DNA of 64,000 bases from Haemonchus contortus (lineage: Eukaryota; Nematoda; Chromadorea; Rhabditida; Trichostrongylidae): contig LS997562.1 of the NCBI GenBank assembly GCA_000469685.2, forward strand, positions 26,190,839 through 26,254,838, in the 5' to 3' direction. Position numbers and translations under genes: made by a program. Each line of letters starts with the position of its first letter. Position 1 is the first letter of the stretch. Below are positions 1 to 10,759 of this stretch, in pieces. The notes beneath the pieces were generated by a model, which did no database searches, had not been told where the DNA came from, and saw nothing but the letters and a program-made list of their open reading frames with translations.

Positions 1-522
1 ACCAGTAGGAATATTTAGCAAAGTCATTTCCAAATAATCACTCGGGAACGCGTCCACCATCTATGTCAAGCTCTGCTTCTCATTTGCTGAGCAGTCGAAA
101 TCCATAGGCGAAGAGGTTTCGATTTTCGGAAGCGGCCCACGCCTTGACTTAGGCCATCAAGACTTCCATTCGTCGAAAGTTGTGTTCGCCAGCCAATTTT
201 TCGACGGGAGATTGACGTGATAAGCCATAGGAGTTTCCGTTGGTGAATATGGCAACGTAGAAGTAAAAGCAAGATTCCATCCCCTATTCGGCTTTGGCTG
301 ATTGTTCTATCACCGAGGAGTTCGTTGAGATCAGATTGTGCCACCCTCGGACCTTTCTCGAATTAATAGAGCATAATGTGGCGTATACGGAGATTACTTT
401 TTCGACATATCTCTATTAGGAAAGCAAGAAGATTGTTCCCACTGAATACCGAATTCAATATCCAAATTGTATCGAGAGAAAATAACCCGCGAGAAATCCG
501 CAATAATTAAGCATCAACCTAT
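1..522 (-). mobile_element. Mariner-like element A, internally deleted, cut by window start
   Basis: Tc1/mariner DNA transposon remnant read on the minus strand. Its outer terminal inverted repeat is at about 492-522 and ends in a TA dinucleotide at 523-524. The same terminus (TTAGGTTGATGCATAATTAT type) recurs at 30257-30831 and 31152, so the family is clear. The 66-344 stretch translates on the minus strand to a degraded transposase C-terminus (a motif like KQSLT, stop, MVDAFPSDYLE) that parallels the C-terminus of the copy at 30540-30760. The catalytic DDE core is missing, so the copy is non-autonomous. The other end lies before base 1. Confidence 0.75.
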
Positions 523-524
523 TA

Positions 525-737
525 TTTAGTTCTTCAAAAACCAGTGGAAGCATTTTTCCTTCAAAATATGGTTCGCAAATATCAACTGGTCCATGGCAAC
601 TATCATGTGGATTAAATTGTCGAGTGAATACCACGTCATCGTAAACTTCTGCATCACCAATTCATCCGTCTTCACTCTCGCTGCCTGATACAGGTGAATA
701 CTCATTGGTATCAGATACCCTATCCTCAAGTAGGATC
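525..737 (-). pseudogene. Degenerate coding fragment interrupted by mariner A
   Basis: One minus-strand frame reads as protein-like sequence for about 70 codons with a single internal stop. It has an acidic serine-rich start (SGSESEDG) followed by a segment containing GPVDICEPYFEGKMLPLVFE. The reading ends abruptly at the mariner terminus at 522-524, so the transposon probably landed in it. The spacing of the GP, the aromatic and acidic residues and the final EELN is faintly like the N-terminal part of piggyBac-type transposases, but I cannot confirm that. It could equally be a host exon. No start or splice sites were assigned. Confidence 0.3.
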
Positions 738-979
738 AAGGCTCCTCTATATCATCATGGTATTCGACCAATAAGCTTTCATACCACTCGCCGAATCATC
801 TACTGTAGGCTCCTCCATTTTTGACTACTAAAGCTATGTTGAGTATGAAAGTAGGATTATCGAGAGTAGATTACTTGTAACACCCCAATTTATACCTATT
901 TGGAACTGAACAATAAAAAAAGTTTGAAAAAAAGCAGAGCTTGTTTATACTTGAAAAAAGAACCAACCGTGGGACAGCA

Positions 980-997
980 CGGCTCAACGTTGAGCCG
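980..997. repeat. 18-base perfect palindrome
   Basis: CGGCTCAACGTTGAGCCG is a perfect self-complementary sequence. It could be a dyad binding site or a chance palindrome; nothing nearby decides. Confidence 0.6.
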
Positions 998-3900
998 CGA
1001 AAGCGGATATCTTAAAACGTCCCTCTCCAGGCATGCAAAAAGGTGTTGTGCTGTCGTCAGAGGGTTGACGATACCGTCATAACACTTAGGTATGTATGTA
1101 CGTCGACCCTAACGGTTTTGAAAGTCGCCGCGGAACCACAGGCCGTGGGAATTCGGGCAGAAGTTCCGCTATCCGTCTCATGCTGAGAGAGCTAGGTAGT
1201 CTTTTCTACCGTAAACAGTACCTTTGGGGATTAACAAGAGGTAAAACATGTTCATCGTAAGCTGAAATTTTCTGGAGCAGATATCGTGGAATCTCTGTGA
1301 TTTACAGGAAGCTCTTCACATCTGATTTATGCCTGTACTACGATTAACCTCTAAAAATGACAATTACCACGTCTCTTGCCCTTTGAATCACAGTCCCTTA
1401 TAGCATCCCACAATGACTCCTGAAGACATAGCTCCTACAACAATGTAGAGAACATCATCGTTATACTCTGAAGGAGATTGGATGCTCGAAGAATTCACTT
1501 CGACACTTCGAAACGGTTTAAAAAGAATTTCATTTGTGAGATTATGAAACTAAGAATGCAGTGCCATGAACGCAACACACACTTCAGCATCATTTAGAAC
1601 ACTAGTTGATGTCGCTGCTTGGAGCTCCACTGTCTCGCAGCTGCTAAATATATTTTAATACTCATAAATCACCGCCATTACATTTATCGCACAATTCTTC
1701 ACGCTTACCTGACTGTTCCTGCAATTACCATTAATAGTGAGGTCTTTTGGAAAACCATTTAATTCTGGCGACTTCCATCGAACAACGAAATCAGAAGGTG
1801 GTTGGGTGCGCAATCTCACCAAATTGTAAATTAATGGGATCTATACAATTCCGAAGAATTTCCGAAGAATTTTGATCCGCAGTGCAAAAAACGTTCAGCA
1901 GGTGATTTTATAGGATTGTGTCGTCGTCAAATTTCTTCATGGGCAATCGGAACATCACACCCATCATCATCCAGGTTTGTGATCTTTTTATTTCTCGACC
2001 TAATGAGTTTCTAACTTGCTGGGGTAAAGTATAAGATTATCTGCATAGAGACGGATTCATCGAAATGTCATCTCAGCGTATCAATTCACGCCGGACCGCG
2101 CATATCACCTGGCGAGCATAAAACTCACGAGTGTGCGGCGTTTTGCTCAACACGGTTACATGGGCATAGGATCTTGTGAATGAAAGGCGACCCCAATTTG
2201 CCGCGCATGGAAGCTAGTAAAAATTATGTTTTCTAAAATTATGCGTACTTCCGTTATACTACGGGACAAGATGTAGCTGAAGGTGCATAATTATTGCACA
2301 AGTCGGACTGCCTTTCTACAGTCAAGTTTCCACTCCGATGGATTCAATTCTCTTGTTGGTTTACTCGCGAAAGGTCCTATTCATCGATAGGTATCTTGCT
2401 TAGTCGTCCAATCCTCTGTACAGTACCTACTGATGTTGCTGAATAATAATGAAAACAATATCGAAGATAACGCGATCATCGCATATGGTTTTTCTTTTCA
2501 TAGTTGTTCGTCTCAAACAGAGCCGTAGATGGCTGGCCACGGAAGAAGGGCGACATTCATAGAAGGTTCTAGGAAGACAAAAACAGATTGAAATATTACG
2601 CTCTTTGGTGGCACAGTAAAGGTCTGGCACTGGTACATGGTGTGGTAGAAAGGATGTGTGGTCTTAAAGTGTGTGGCAAAATGGGATGCTAAAAAAGCAA
2701 GGATTTCTGGAAGGCAAACGTCACTAGATCTTGCCTAGTCGCTCTTTGTCAGTTGCCTTCGATTCCTGTACACTATTTTCTATGATCAATTCAGATCCCA
2801 CTGAGACAAATTTCGCATCACCCTCACAGGGCAAGGACACCACTGTGGATATGAAAATCGTAACGAACGCAGTGACTTCGCCTTATATGGTCCCTTATCA
2901 GCCCTTACCAGCTATGGTCGGTGTCGCGACGAGCGTTCACTATACGGGGCACGACGATGAAAAGAAGTTGTGGGGGTTTGAACGCCGCCGTAACCTCCGA
3001 GAAGAGCACAAGGGTACTGCGCTTGCCACTGTCGCTTTGCCACGGTGTTGGCGGTCCTCTTCCTTGTGCGGTGCCCCTTGGTGTTGTCTGCGTCCCTGCG
3101 ATCCAGTTACAACAACCTCATGGCCCAGCGCTTAAATATGACCCTGCGCTATCCCTATGACACTGTGATTAGAGATTAAGAGATTAATGTAAGCAAACAC
3201 GTCATCACTAATGTTAAATCCGTGGCATGTAATATGTACTCTACTGCGCATGGAGATACTCGTGATGGAGATATACTCCTCTTGCTACACAACAAAACAT
3301 GAAAGAAAAAAAGTGGCTTTATGCCTATTTACAAAGCAAAGGTGAGATTAACCAAAAGATCCTACGGGATGGTACCTCACCTCACTAGGGGTCGGCAACG
3401 TGCATTAAACCTTCTGCTCATGCACAGTGGCGTTAGCCGGGGGACAATCGACCGGTCGCCACTATCAGCGGAGCAGGAGTTCGCACCCCACTCATCCATA
3501 CGACCCCGGGATTCCACCTTCCATGCGCTGCGCATCTGGGGCTGTCCGGGGAATGGACAGCTGCGTAGAGGGATATCACCATCAAAATTATAAATCTCAC
3601 ACGTGGTCATGTGGAATAATCCTCCTCAGCTTATGGGTCTTTGATAGAGACTGCGCACATCCTGTGATCGTCCGATTACGTAGAAAAGTCAGTAGGAGTA
3701 ACTGACATAGGGAATGCGGACGAATAACTTAGAGTTAGCGAGGGAAAGTCGAAGATGGTTAAGGAACCATGCAGAGTTCCAGCCGGATCATGCGCGTATA
3801 TAAGTTGAGACTGACTGTCGATATGTCCTTTTTTAGGCCATCCATTCGCATCCGATGATACGCAGGCAAAGGGCTGCGGTGTAGTTGCGCATTGGAACCT

Positions 3901-4121
3901 ACTCGGGCACTCTGATGACCGTCCGAATCATAGGCGTTGTAGGGACTTTGCGCGTGTGATGTAGTGCGACAGCCGCAGTGGATGACAGTGCGCGAGGAGG
4001 TCGTGCGGAAGTCAAGTCGGCTTCTTTCACCAAATATTCACAACCCGCATCGCCTAGGATCGGGGGCCCTCGGTTCATGAAGCTGCTTATCGTCCCAGAC
4101 AACACTTTCGGTCACCTATCG

Positions 4122-4155
4122 TCAGTATTGTCACCGTGTCAGTATTGTCACCGTC
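4122..4155. repeat. 17-base tandem duplication
   Basis: TCAGTATTGTCACCGTG is followed immediately by a second copy differing only at the last base. Confidence 0.85.
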
Positions 4156-4204
4156 GCCTGCATTCCTTCTTAATTTGATTGAGATCCAGAGCAATAGGAA
4201 ATAT

Positions 4205-4335
4205 GAATTCCAATACGCATACCAACCAAACACCGACACACACATACCAACAGACACGTGACACTCACATACCTACCCACCGCCACACGTTTAGACTTAC
4301 AACAACACACGCCAACACAAGCGCCGACACCCTCA
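4205..4335. repeat. CA/ACC-rich low-complexity tract
   Basis: Irregular short repeats built from CACA, ACAC and CCAC units. The open frames across it are compositional, not coding. Confidence 0.6.
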
Positions 4336-6238
4336 CAACTATAGCGAAATGCTATGTTACGCGATTCCATTTTGCTCTTCCGATTATTATAACTACACAA
4401 CATGCTTGAAGTGTCAAGAAATGTTCAGGTGGACCACGAATCAAAACTACCAAAGATGGAACTTTTCAAGAAAGAAAACTTCGTTTTTGTCGATGATGAT
4501 GGGTCCTGCAACGCCTCCGCAGTAATCCAGATCAAGTGAGTTATTCAAGCGTTAGAACCTCGGGTCGCAACGAGAGGGATTGTTGCTAATTAGTTTAGGA
4601 ATGAGACTACCGTTACGCGTCACAAATGATAAGAGCCAAGAAAGCATAACAATAGCTAAGGTCCTCTTTACACTAGCCAACTCTCTCACCGGCATAGATT
4701 CCCAAACTGTTTGACCGGAAAAATATGGAGTGCTCTTCGAGGAACACTGAAATGGTTGGAGTGACGTTGTTCATATGCTGCAATGCTAATTGTCGATTTG
4801 CTCGAGCGGACACCTGTAACGTCTTCACTCGCACCTGTCGTAGGCTTATACAGTTCAGTGAACGCTCGCTATTCGATGAGCAAAAAGGAAACCTATTCTT
4901 CTTCAAAGACTCCGTAGAGAGTCTCAACATAAATCTCGTGGCTATTTTGTGTTCTTTTGATATTACGAGGTATCCAGCCAGTCCAACGGCCCACCTATGA
5001 TGTCCTGCCCACATGATTTTCGATTCCTTGTCGTACGTCCGATTCATGAGGCATACCTGAAGGTATCATAGCAAAGGGCTCAGTTCCGAATGATCTGTGT
5101 CTACTTTAAAACTTCCTCAATGCTTATTAGTGTGTGGAGGTAATTTAGTGGCATGTATTGCGCATGTATGGTCACGGATCCAAATCCCGGATCGATATTC
5201 GCCTAGATCAACATCATTCCGTCTGGAAGGATAGAAGCACGAATCATCACACCGCAAGTCATTGTTTGGAACACTGCGCATTCAATACGCCACTACGACT
5301 TTGTGTGGAAGTAGGATGCGGGGCGCACTCTAAACGAGATCGATTAACGCCAAAAGACTTTGCCCTTTTTGAGCTCGAGTTTTTTGACGAATAGGTGAGT
5401 GCGGAATCAGAGCAAAGGGCTCAGGTTCGGATGGTCTCTGTCTTCGTCACTAGTTTTTCGATGCTTTTCAGTGTTCTCCAGTGCGTAGTTTGCTTCTGCT
5501 CAACTCTGGAGACTGTTCATCAAATGACTCTCCGACGTAGGAGCGCGTGGCTGGAGCATTCGAAATGGTCACCCCTCCTGAAAGATGCACCAGGAACTGG
5601 TTGTTATCCATGAACACATTCTTTGTTAGGTTTGGTTATAAAGCGGTTTTTCCATGACCGCTGTTGAACCGAGTCAGCATTCAATCCACCCGCGTGATGT
5701 TCAAAGTTGTAGGCTGAATCTCGTCAGTAAGCTAGTAGGATTTTCCCTTCCATTTTTTTTGCATTTCATTTGAGTCACTGGGAAATACGGTCCATGAACG
5801 GCTTTCTATGAACCTCGGCATGATTATATTACTGAGTTTGTTGTTGTCTTGAACTCTTCACGGGTTTTTAAATAACCTTTATTAGGCTGACGTTTCGGCG
5901 GAATCGCCTTCTTCAGGGCCTGAAAGGATCACAACAATCCGTGATTATCCGACCAAACGTCTCCACCACCCCACTGAGTTCGAGACCCCCAGGGCATGCA
6001 GGTCATCGAAAAGGGAACCACTCACCGTAACTTTGTGGATTCCTCGAAACCACCCAACTAGTAGTGGTAGCAACCGACCACTGTCAGCGGGGGTACGTCT
6101 TCATTAAAGTCTGTGAGGGAAGGCCAATCTTATATAAGGCCGTAGCTCCCGTGTGATTGCGAGGCATTCTTCGCTACGATTCATTTTGGGATCGGTGACC
6201 TGTATCCAAAATGCCTCGAAGGTTTTACGCGCGCACAC

Positions 6239-6532
6239 TTACGACTCCTGTGCTGTGACCTCCACGGTGACCTCAAAATCGTCTCCGTTATGCTTCTGAA
6301 TTCGATGGCTCCCTAAGACAGTAGACTTTTTCAATCGTCTCATTCCATCTATGTGCTCCTTGACCCTCACGTGAAGTGGTCTTGCCGTTTCTCCAATATA
6401 CTCATCACCACAAACCCGGCAAGTAATTCTGTAGACCACTCCAGACATGTTACAATCACCTTCCCTTCCAGCTGGACAAACCACACAGTTTGAGGTCGTA
6501 CATAGGCCATCGTATATCCTGTTACGAATCAA
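6239..6532 (-). pseudogene. PLE GIY-YIG endonuclease, left arm of insertion 1
   Basis: C-terminal portion of a Penelope-like protein. The zinc-knuckle-like CTTSNCVVC is followed by the GIY-YIG core (VVYRITCRVC, then DEYIGETARPLHVRVKEH). The family uses this domain to nick target DNA. The reading stops after QES where the intact copy at 8523-9608 has a Gln codon (CAA to TAA). The downstream part, with the conserved Glu in an LEAFWIQ-like motif, is still present in the DNA to about 6110 but is not translated. No RT domain remains in this copy. Confidence 0.8.
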
Positions 6533-6682
6533 GCTCTTCTTTAGATTGAAGAGTGGTACATTTACAATAGCTACTGAATTTTCCGAACCCGATCTCTTCG
6601 AGCACTTTCTAATGGAGGCGCTGACCTCATCAGAAATAAATGGTGGTACAAAAGGAGTCTTGCCTTTAATCGAGGTACTACC

Positions 6683-7222
6683 ATGTCTAAAATAGCACGC
6701 GATATAGCTTGGTCCAATGGCTACTACAATTTTCCAACTTCACGTAGAGCTTCTTCTGGTGGTGTGATCCTCAGACATGGTAGTACCTCGATTGAAAGCA
6801 AGACTTCTTTTGTACTACCATTTATTTCTGATGAGGTCAGCGCCTCTATTAGAAAGTGCTTGAAGAGATCGGGTCTGGAAAATTCAGTAGCTATTGTAAA
6901 TGTACCACCCTTCAATCTAAAGAAGCGCTTGATTCGTAACAGGATATACGATGGCCTATGTACGACCTCAAACTGTGTGGTTTGTCCAGCTGGAAAGGAA
7001 GGTGATTGTAACATGTCTGGAGTGGTCTACAGTTTTACTTGCCGGGTTTGTGGTGATGAGTATATTGGAGAAACGGCAAGACCACTTCACGTGAGGGTCA
7101 AGGAGCACATAGATGGAATGAGACGATTGAAGAAGTCTACTGCCTTAGGGAGCCATCGAATTCAGAAGCATAACGGAGACGATTTTGAGGTCACCGTGGA
7201 GGTCACAGCACAGGAGTCGTAA
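6683..7222 (+). pseudogene. PLE RT-endonuclease linker plus GIY-YIG, right arm of insertion 1
   Basis: Encodes 179 residues: the linker after RT (ARDIAWSNGYYNFPTSRRAS), the cysteine cluster and the GIY-YIG core with EYIGETARPLHVRVKEH. RT is lost by 5' truncation. It stops after QES through the same CAA-to-TAA change seen in the left arm, plus one extra base just after it. The remaining C-terminus (AFWIQVTDPKMDRREE-like) is readable in the DNA to about 7358. Sharing the nonsense change with the inverted partner implies that both arms came from one template. Confidence 0.8.
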
Positions 7223-7539
7223 GGTGTGCGCGCGTAAAACCTTCAAGGCATTTTGGATACAGGTCACCGATCCCAAAATGGATCGTAGGGAAGAATACCT
7301 CGCAATCACACGGGAGCTACGGCCTTACATAAGATTGGCCTTCCCTCACAGACTTTAATGAAGACGTACCCCCGCTGACACTGGTCGGTTGGTACCACTA
7401 CTAGTTGGGTGGTTTCGAGGAATCCACAAAAATACGGTGAGTGGTTCCCCTTTCGACCACCTGCGTGCCCTGGGGGTCTCGAACTTAGTGGGTTGGTGGA
7501 GACGTTTGTCGGATAATCACAGATTGTTATGATCCTTTC

Positions 7540-7577
7540 AGGCTCTGAAGAAGGCGATTCCGCCGAAATGTCAGCAT
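7540..7577 (+). ncRNA. Hammerhead-ribozyme-like motif, PLE 1 right terminus
   Basis: In the PLE 3' terminus the order is AGGCT, then CTGAAGA (fits the CUGANGA core), a GGCG-loop-CGCC stem, then GAAA, then GTC and AGCAT. The stem I halves AGGCT and AGCAT are one base off complementary here, and GAAAC has become GAAAT. Hammerhead motifs in Penelope-like elements are established. One base between the core and stem II is unpaired, so activity is uncertain. The left-arm counterpart is at about 5884-5922. Confidence 0.5.
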
Positions 7578-7637
7578 AATAAAGGTTATTTAAAAACCTT
7601 GTGAAGAGTTCAAGACAACAACAAACTGTGAAATACG

Positions 7638-8198
7638 TTTGAGGTCAAGTCGCCCTGCCAAACCATCCGTATGTGACGACTTTCTTGCATAACAGTATTG
7701 TGAGGCCCTGGTCGTGAAACTGTTTTAAAGCTCAAAAGGCGTCCGGATACATTCATTAGGGACGCCTTGGCCGATCAGAAGTTGGAATTTGCTTTTGTTT
7801 TCACATGTCGAAGTCCATCTTTGGTTCAATCAATGTTTAAATTGAGCGGCAACTCGTGAAGTTCGAATCCCTCCAACTTAGTGGATATAACTGATCCCAC
7901 TCGGAACCTTAGCTGTTGAGGTATCGAAACTGTTTCGTTAATTCGTTGAAAGCATCACATCTCAGCCTTGCAACTGGTGAATCTCTTCAGATGTTGCGAG
8001 CGCTCTTCCATACCTGGTGGCTTTCGCTCCAATGCTGCTCTATCTCATCTACATCTTCCTTAACCGCTTTTCAGCACAACTTCGCAGTGCGAATGTCGAG
8101 TGCGAGTGCGAAGGTGGAAAACTCCTTACAGCTCATACAATTCTACGTTGAGGTACCGCCCGAGAATTATCGAAGAAAAACGTCCTCTGGTAGTTAAT
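7638..8198. other. Spacer between PLE insertions
   Basis: No recognised gene. A GTTCGAATCCC string near 7859 resembles a tRNA B box, but no A box or acceptor stem accompanies it. Confidence 0.5.
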
Positions 8199-8305
8199 AC
8201 TTCTAAGTCTGTTCCATGTACGGCTTTCTATGAACCTCGGCATGATTATATTATGAGTTTGTTGTTGTCTTGAACTCTTCACGAGGTTTTTAAATAACCT
8301 TTATT

Positions 8306-8343
8306 AGGCTGACGTTTCGGCGGAATCGCCTTCTTCAGAGCCT
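8306..8343 (-). ncRNA. Hammerhead-ribozyme-like motif, PLE 2 left terminus
   Basis: Exact mirror of the motif at 10722-10759, lying in the outward-facing 3' terminus of the minus-strand copy. Stem I (AGGCT with AGCCT), the CTGAAGA core, a GGCG/CGCC stem and GAAACGTC are all present. Confidence 0.55.
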
Positions 8344-8522
8344 GAAAGGATCATATCAATCTGTGATTATCCGACCAAACGTCTCCACCAACCCACTAAG
8401 TTCGAAACCCCCAGGGCACGCAGGTGGTCGAAAGGAGAACCACTCACCGTAACTTCGTGGATTCTTCGAAACCACCCAACTAGTGGCACCAACCGACCAG
8501 TGTCAGCGGGGGTACGTCTTCA

Positions 8523-9608
8523 TCAAAGTCTGTCAGGGAAGGCCAATCTTATATAAGGCCGTAGCTCCCGCGTGATTGCGAGGCATTCTTCCCTACGATT
8601 CATTTTGGGATCGGTGACCTGTATCCAAAATGCCTCGAGGGTCTTACGCGCGCACACTTGCGACTCCTGTGCTACGACCTCCACGGTGACCTCAAATACG
8701 TCTCCGTTATGCTTGTTTATCCGATGGCTCCCTAAGGCAGTAGACTTTTTTAAACGTCTCATTCCATCTATGTGCTCCTTGACCCTCACGTGAAGTGGTC
8801 TTGCCGTTTCTCCTATATACTCATCACCACAAACCCGGCAAGTAATTCTGTACACCACTCCAGACATGTTACAATCACCTTCCCTTCCAGCTGGACAAAC
8901 CACACAGTTTGAGGTCGTACATAGGCGATCGTATATCCTGTTACGAATCAAGCGCTTCTTCAGATTGAAGGGTGGTACATTTACAATAGCTACTAAATTT
9001 TCCAAACCCGATTTCTTCGAGCACTTTCTAATGGAGGCGCTGACCTCATCAGAAATAAATGGTAGTAGAAAAGGAGTCTTGCCTTCAATCGAGGTACTAC
9101 CATGTCTGAGGATCACACCACCAGAAGAAGCTCTACGTGAAGTTGGAAAGTTGTAGTAGCCATTGGACCAAGCTATATCGCGTGCCATTTCAAGCGACTC
9201 TTTTCGCTCTTCCTCCCCAGTGCAGACCTTCCTAGCGGTGCGAAACATATTTCTAACGACCGCTCGTTTCACGTAGAAAGGATGAGCTGAGTGATAATGG
9301 ACAATGATGTTCTTATTGCTAGGCTTTCTGTACCACTTCGTAACAATCATATCACCCTGTAGCCTCACTTGAACGTTTAAGAAAGGAAGCCAATTTCCGG
9401 TCGGTTTCTCCCGTGTTAACTTAATGTGCTCTGATTGTGAATTAAGTAGGCCGAAACACACATCTACTTCTTCCTGTGACGCACAGACTATGAAGCAATC
9501 ATCGATATATCTGCAGTAAAGTAAGGGCAGATATTCCAGTACAGGCGCTTCAATCTTGGCCATAAAGGATATGGCCAACACAGGCGCCAATCGCTGCCCC
9601 ATAGCCAA
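8523..9608 (-). CDS. Penelope-like reverse transcriptase C-terminus with GIY-YIG endonuclease (5'-truncated)
   Basis: 361 codons without a stop. Residues 1-45 hold the end of RT: MGQRLAP then YIDD at 34-37, the catalytic aspartate pair that copies RNA into DNA. A linker of about 190 residues follows, then the cysteine cluster CTTSNCVVCPAG. The GIY-YIG domain begins at VY (252-253), with EYIG at about 263-266, R and EH downstream, and the probable catalytic Glu in KTLEAFWIQ. Full PLE proteins are about twice this length, so the N-terminal RT fingers and palm are lost and the first Met is only the first one available. The C-terminus is intact, unlike insertion 1. Confidence 0.9.
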   Translation of the reverse strand: MAMGQRLAPVLAISFMAKIEAPVLEYLPLLYCRYIDDCFIVCASQEEVDVCFGLLNSQSEHIKLTREKPTGNWLPFLNVQVRLQGDMIVTKWYRKPSNKNIIVHYHSAHPFYVKRAVVRNMFRTARKVCTGEEERKESLEMARDIAWSNGYYNFPTSRRASSGGVILRHGSTSIEGKTPFLLPFISDEVSASIRKCSKKSGLENLVAIVNVPPFNLKKRLIRNRIYDRLCTTSNCVVCPAGREGDCNMSGVVYRITCRVCGDEYIGETARPLHVRVKEHIDGMRRLKKSTALGSHRINKHNGDVFEVTVEVVAQESQVCARKTLEAFWIQVTDPKMNRREECLAITRELRPYIRLAFPDRL

Positions 9609-9647
9609 GCCTCTAGTCTGTGCGAAATACCTTCCCGACCACTTGAA

Positions 9648-10542
9648 AACACGGGAGAAACCGACCGGAAATTGGCTTCCTTTCTTAAACGTTCAAGTGA
9701 GGCTACAGGGTGATATGATTGTTACGAAGTGGTACAGAAAGCCTAGCAATAAGAACATCATTGTCCATTATCACTCAGCTCATCCTTTCTACGTGAAACG
9801 AGCGGTCGTTAGAAATATGTTTCGCACCGCTAGGAAGGTCTGCACTGGGGAGGAAGAGCGAAAAGAGTCGCTTGAAATGGCACGCGATATAGCTTGGTCC
9901 AATGGCTACTACAACTTTCCAACTTCACGTAGAGCTTCTTCTGGTGGTGTGATCCTCAGACATGGTAGTACCTCGATTGAAGGCAAGACTCCTTTTCTAC
10001 TACCATTTATTTCTGATGAGGTCAGCGCCTCCATTAGAAAGTGCTCGAAGAAATCGGGTTTGGAAAATTTAGTAGCTATTGTAAATGTACCACCCTTCAA
10101 TCTGAAGAAGCGCTTGATTCGTAACAGGATATACGATCGCCTATGTACGACCTCAAACTGTGTGGTTTGTCCAGCTGGAAGGGAAGGTGATTGTAACATG
10201 TCTGGAGTGGTGTACAGAATTACTTGCCGGGTTTGTGGTGATGAGTATATAGGAGAAACGGCAAGACCACTTCACGTGAGGGTCAAGGAGCACATAGATG
10301 GAATGAGACGTTTAAAAAAGTCTACTGCCTTAGGGAGCCATCGGATAAACAAGCATAACGGAGACGTATTTGAGGTCACCGTGGAGGTCGTAGCACAGGA
10401 GTCGCAAGTGTGCGCGCGTAAGACCCTCGAGGCATTTTGGATACAGGTCACCGATCCCAAAATGAATCGTAGGGAAGAATGCCTCGCAATCACGCGGGAG
10501 CTACGGCCTTATATAAGATTGGCCTTCCCTGACAGACTTTGA
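9648..10542 (+). CDS. Penelope-like linker and GIY-YIG endonuclease, right arm (5'-truncated)
   Basis: Protein identical to residues from about 65 onward of the minus-strand partner: KPTGNWLPFLNVQVRLQG through the GIY-YIG core to the shared end LAFPDRL. The open frame starts upstream at 9556 in antisense RT sequence of the partner, so those first residues (about 30) are not genuine. The YIDD motif is absent, so this arm cannot supply RT. It ends at TGA 10540-10542, followed by the PLE 3' untranslated terminus. Confidence 0.85.
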
Positions 10543-10721
10543 TGAAGACGTACCCCCGCTGACACTGGTCGGTTGGTACCACTAGTTGGGTGGTTTCGAA
10601 GAATCCACGAAGTTACGGTGAGTGGTTCTCCTTTCGACCACCTGCGTGCCCTGGGGGTTTCGAACTTAGTGGGTTGGTGGAGACGTTTGGTCGGATAATC
10701 ACAGATTGATATGATCCTTTC

Positions 10722-10759
10722 AGGCTCTGAAGAAGGCGATTCCGCCGAAACGTCAGCCT
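10722..10759 (+). ncRNA. Hammerhead-ribozyme-like motif, PLE 2 right terminus
   Basis: Order: stem I strand AGGCT (10722-10726), CTGAAGA (10727-10733, fits CUGANGA), one unpaired A, stem GGCG-ATTC-CGCC, GAAAC (10747-10751), GTC (10752-10754), stem I partner AGCCT (10755-10759). Stem I is a perfect 5-bp complement. Stem III would be only A-U and C-G, as in minimal hammerheads that act as dimers. Downstream lies AATAAA-like AATAAAGG. Activity is inferred, not shown. Confidence 0.55.

Larger units (their letters stand above)
738..5776. other. Intergenic stretch without recognised genes
   Basis: No frame here shows a domain I recognise, and the short open frames lack support. Visible structure is limited to the small repeats listed separately and to a loose direct repeat of about 65-75 bases (5070-5141 and 5409-5484) that begins with AGCAAAGGGCTCAG in both copies. 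Confidence 0.5.
5777..7637. mobile_element. Penelope-like element insertion 1 (head-to-head inverted pair)
   Basis: This is one insertion made of two 5'-truncated Penelope-like copies facing each other, with their 3' ends outward. The left arm runs from about 5836 to 6683 on the minus strand and the right arm from about 6774 to 7626 on the plus strand, with about 90 bases between them belonging to the right copy. The outer flanks carry a 13-base near-identical duplication (5777-5789 and 7625-7637, ACTGxGAAATACG). This shows that the whole palindromic unit inserted once. The left end carries about 45 extra bases (5791-5835) absent on the right. Both arms encode the C-terminal GIY-YIG part of the PLE protein and end in a hammerhead-like motif. 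Confidence 0.85.

Noticed and set aside
2731..3160. Overlapping open frames of 134 and 79 codons
   Set aside because: No recognised motif, two frames equally open, no splice or promoter support.
7859..7875. GTTCGAATCCC resembling a tRNA B box
   Set aside because: No A box at the right distance and no acceptor, D or anticodon arm can be folded around it.
9556..9647. First 30 residues of the plus-strand frame of PLE 2
   Set aside because: They are antisense to the RT part of the minus-strand copy; real homology begins at 9648.
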